A DNA stretch of 44,106 nucleotides from Antrodiella citrinella (lineage: Eukaryota > Basidiomycota > Agaricomycetes > Polyporales > Steccherinaceae). The notes under the pieces are model-generated. The model saw nothing but the letters and a program-made list of their open reading frames with translations. It searched no databases and was not told where the DNA came from. Every line of letters begins with the position of its first letter. Within the stretch, counting starts at the first letter, position 1. The DNA lies in NCBI GenBank assembly GCA_004802725.1, contig SGPM01000232.1, forward strand, positions 1-44,106, written 5' to 3'. Positions 42,859-44,106 of the stretch are shown piece after piece. Position numbers and translations under genes: made by a program.

Positions 42859-43905
42859 CTACCAGCGCACTTGGTCGACATGATCCCCATCCGTCGCTGT
42901 TCGTGGCAACAACGCACGGATAAGGTTGTCAACACAACCGTACTTTGGTGTGAGATCGTCATGGAGCGGAAGAGAGTCCGGAAGCCATACATCGAATCTG
43001 CGAACTGAGTGGTGAAAGCAGGAGACGACGCGCCTTATCGACGGCTCGCCACTGCTCTGGGGTGTTATCGTCCCACGACCAATCGTGTCTGACGTCAACG
43101 ACAACGGCCAGAAATTGACAATGGGAGAGTAGCTGTGTGAATCGTGCCGCTGCGTCCAAAGCGACCGCCTTATTCGGTCCCTTGACTCCCGGGAACCACA
43201 TCATCAAGACAGGATAGGCGGCATAGTGACCTTCTGCATCAGAGTCAGCGGTTGCATAAGAAGATACAAAGCGTGAACGCACCGAAGGGGCTGGCATTGA
43301 ACGCCTGGATGCTTATGATCGCGGTGATACCGCGAGGACCAATATCATTAACCCCACTCATCTCTACGATGACCCTTTCCTCCACAAAGTTGACCCATGT
43401 CGATATTGGATGAAGAGACGTGCTTCGTATGAAACGAAACGAGGCAGCGGAATGCTCCAATATGAACGATTCTGGCGTCATTTCGACAGTCGTCCCGTGC
43501 GGGTCCGAATTGACCTCTGAAACCGAGAGTTTCAGCCTCTGTAGGTTTGGACAGGCAAGTATCCACCCCCAGCGTGCTTTGCTGAACGCTGTCCACGATT
43601 ATCGTTATGAGTTGCAGATGTGGGTTGCGTGGGGATGTTCTATCTGCAACTTGATATTCTGCAGATAGAGCCAAAAAATCCAAAGTGTACCGGTGGATTT
43701 CCAGGTAACGAGCACGTACGAGCAGTGCCAACCGAGCGACGTGGCTGAACGCTTGGAAAGTCGCGTCCTCGAGACGGAGCCCACGTACGAGTCCAAATTT
43801 AGCGTAGACTAGTATGTTGGTGGGAACGCGAAGGGAGAGGTCCATGACGTCAGAGTGTATCCGTAAGCGTGAAATCGCGTTGATTCGTTTGTAGCGACAC
43901 GACAA
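42859..43905 (-). CDS. Fragmentary LRR-like protein, frames interrupted
   Basis: Minus-strand pieces look coding: RGLRLEDATFQAFSHVARLAL (near 43780), LACPNLQRLKLSVSEVN (near 43530), TPESFILEHSAASFRF, WVNFVEERVIVEMSG, an intron starting GTGCGT at about 43281, then GHYAAYPVLMMWFPGVKGPN and FLAVVVDVRHDWSWDD. The last part (RFDVWLPDSLPLHDDL to a stop at 42859) lies in another frame. CPNLQRLKL is LRR-like, and the layout resembles C-terminal halves of agaricomycete F-box/LRR proteins, but no F-box is visible. The 5' end may lie beyond the window, and frame changes near 43520 and 43050 suggest decay or unrecognised introns. Confidence 0.4.
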
Positions 43906-44106
43906 CGGTGGTCCATTGTGTGCGCCAGGGATGCTTTAGTGCTCAACGGCGTATGGTCGGCACGAGGCGGGGCTTGAAGTATAGAGTGAGCTCCACCGGC
44001 TGCAGGGACTGTAAAGGGATCGACTCCCTCATTTTCTACCATGAATCGCACAATTTGTAAAACAGCACGCGCTTTACAACGTCTCCTTCTTTCTGTCGTG
44101 TCTGTC

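Noticed and set aside
1..44106. CRISPR arrays, bacterial operons, rRNA genes
   Set aside because: No spaced direct-repeat array or rRNA-like stretch was seen, and gene structure is clearly eukaryotic.

Overview
This is a draft-quality nuclear genome window from a filamentous basidiomycete, most likely an agaricomycete. The evidence is dense short GT-AG introns (mostly 45-65 nt, up to 18 exons per gene), a DDE transposase of a type common in mushroom genomes, a local expansion of F-box proteins, and typical basidiomycete metabolic genes. Scattered N calls and a run of Ns (11132-11236) mean single-base frameshifts may be sequencing errors. Exon structures were worked out by hand: splice phases were added up and agree for ALG5, the ETT1/NRO1-like gene, the ferric reductase, the malic enzyme, both FAD oxidoreductases and the zinc-cluster factor.

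Left part (1-16.3 kb), repeat-rich and decaying. It holds the 3' end of an unknown ORF, purine-rich repeats, a broken IS630/Tc1-type transposase (1200-3647), and a decayed gene with three HMG-box-like units (5267-6460) interrupted by a ~144-bp MITE (6068-6211). Then come an F-box gene (6677-8332, minus), ALG5 (8843-10059, minus), a small spliced gene (10192-10573), a damaged inverted copy of the first F-box gene (10645-12304), and a second-family F-box gene (12719-14458, minus). A ~200-bp segment at 12322-12525 is duplicated at 15127-15444, where a near-identical MITE copy sits. The unoccupied copy shows the empty TA target.

Middle part (16.3-27 kb). An ETT1/NRO1-like gene (16284-18646) and a 13-exon ferric-reductase-type flavocytochrome (20509-22921) are intact. 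The ferric reductase has GATA motifs of the iron-repressor type upstream. They are followed by three F-box relics: one with Trp-to-stop transitions and frameshifts (23065-24683), and one gene cut in two by a ~0.9-kb inversion (24938-25569 minus, 25819-26830 plus).

Right part (27-42.1 kb), a candidate catabolic cluster. Two paralogous FAD-dependent DAO-fold oxidoreductases (27054-28847 minus; 35713-37523 plus, the latter with a signal peptide) bracket a mitochondrial-type malic enzyme (30592-33300) and a class III PLP aminotransferase (33510-35145, minus). A Zn2Cys6 transcription factor (38202-42136) lies next to them. A plausible shared job is amine or amino-acid oxidation and transamination, with malic enzyme supplying pyruvate as amino acceptor; this is inference from context. 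The window ends in a fragmentary minus-strand LRR-like reading frame.
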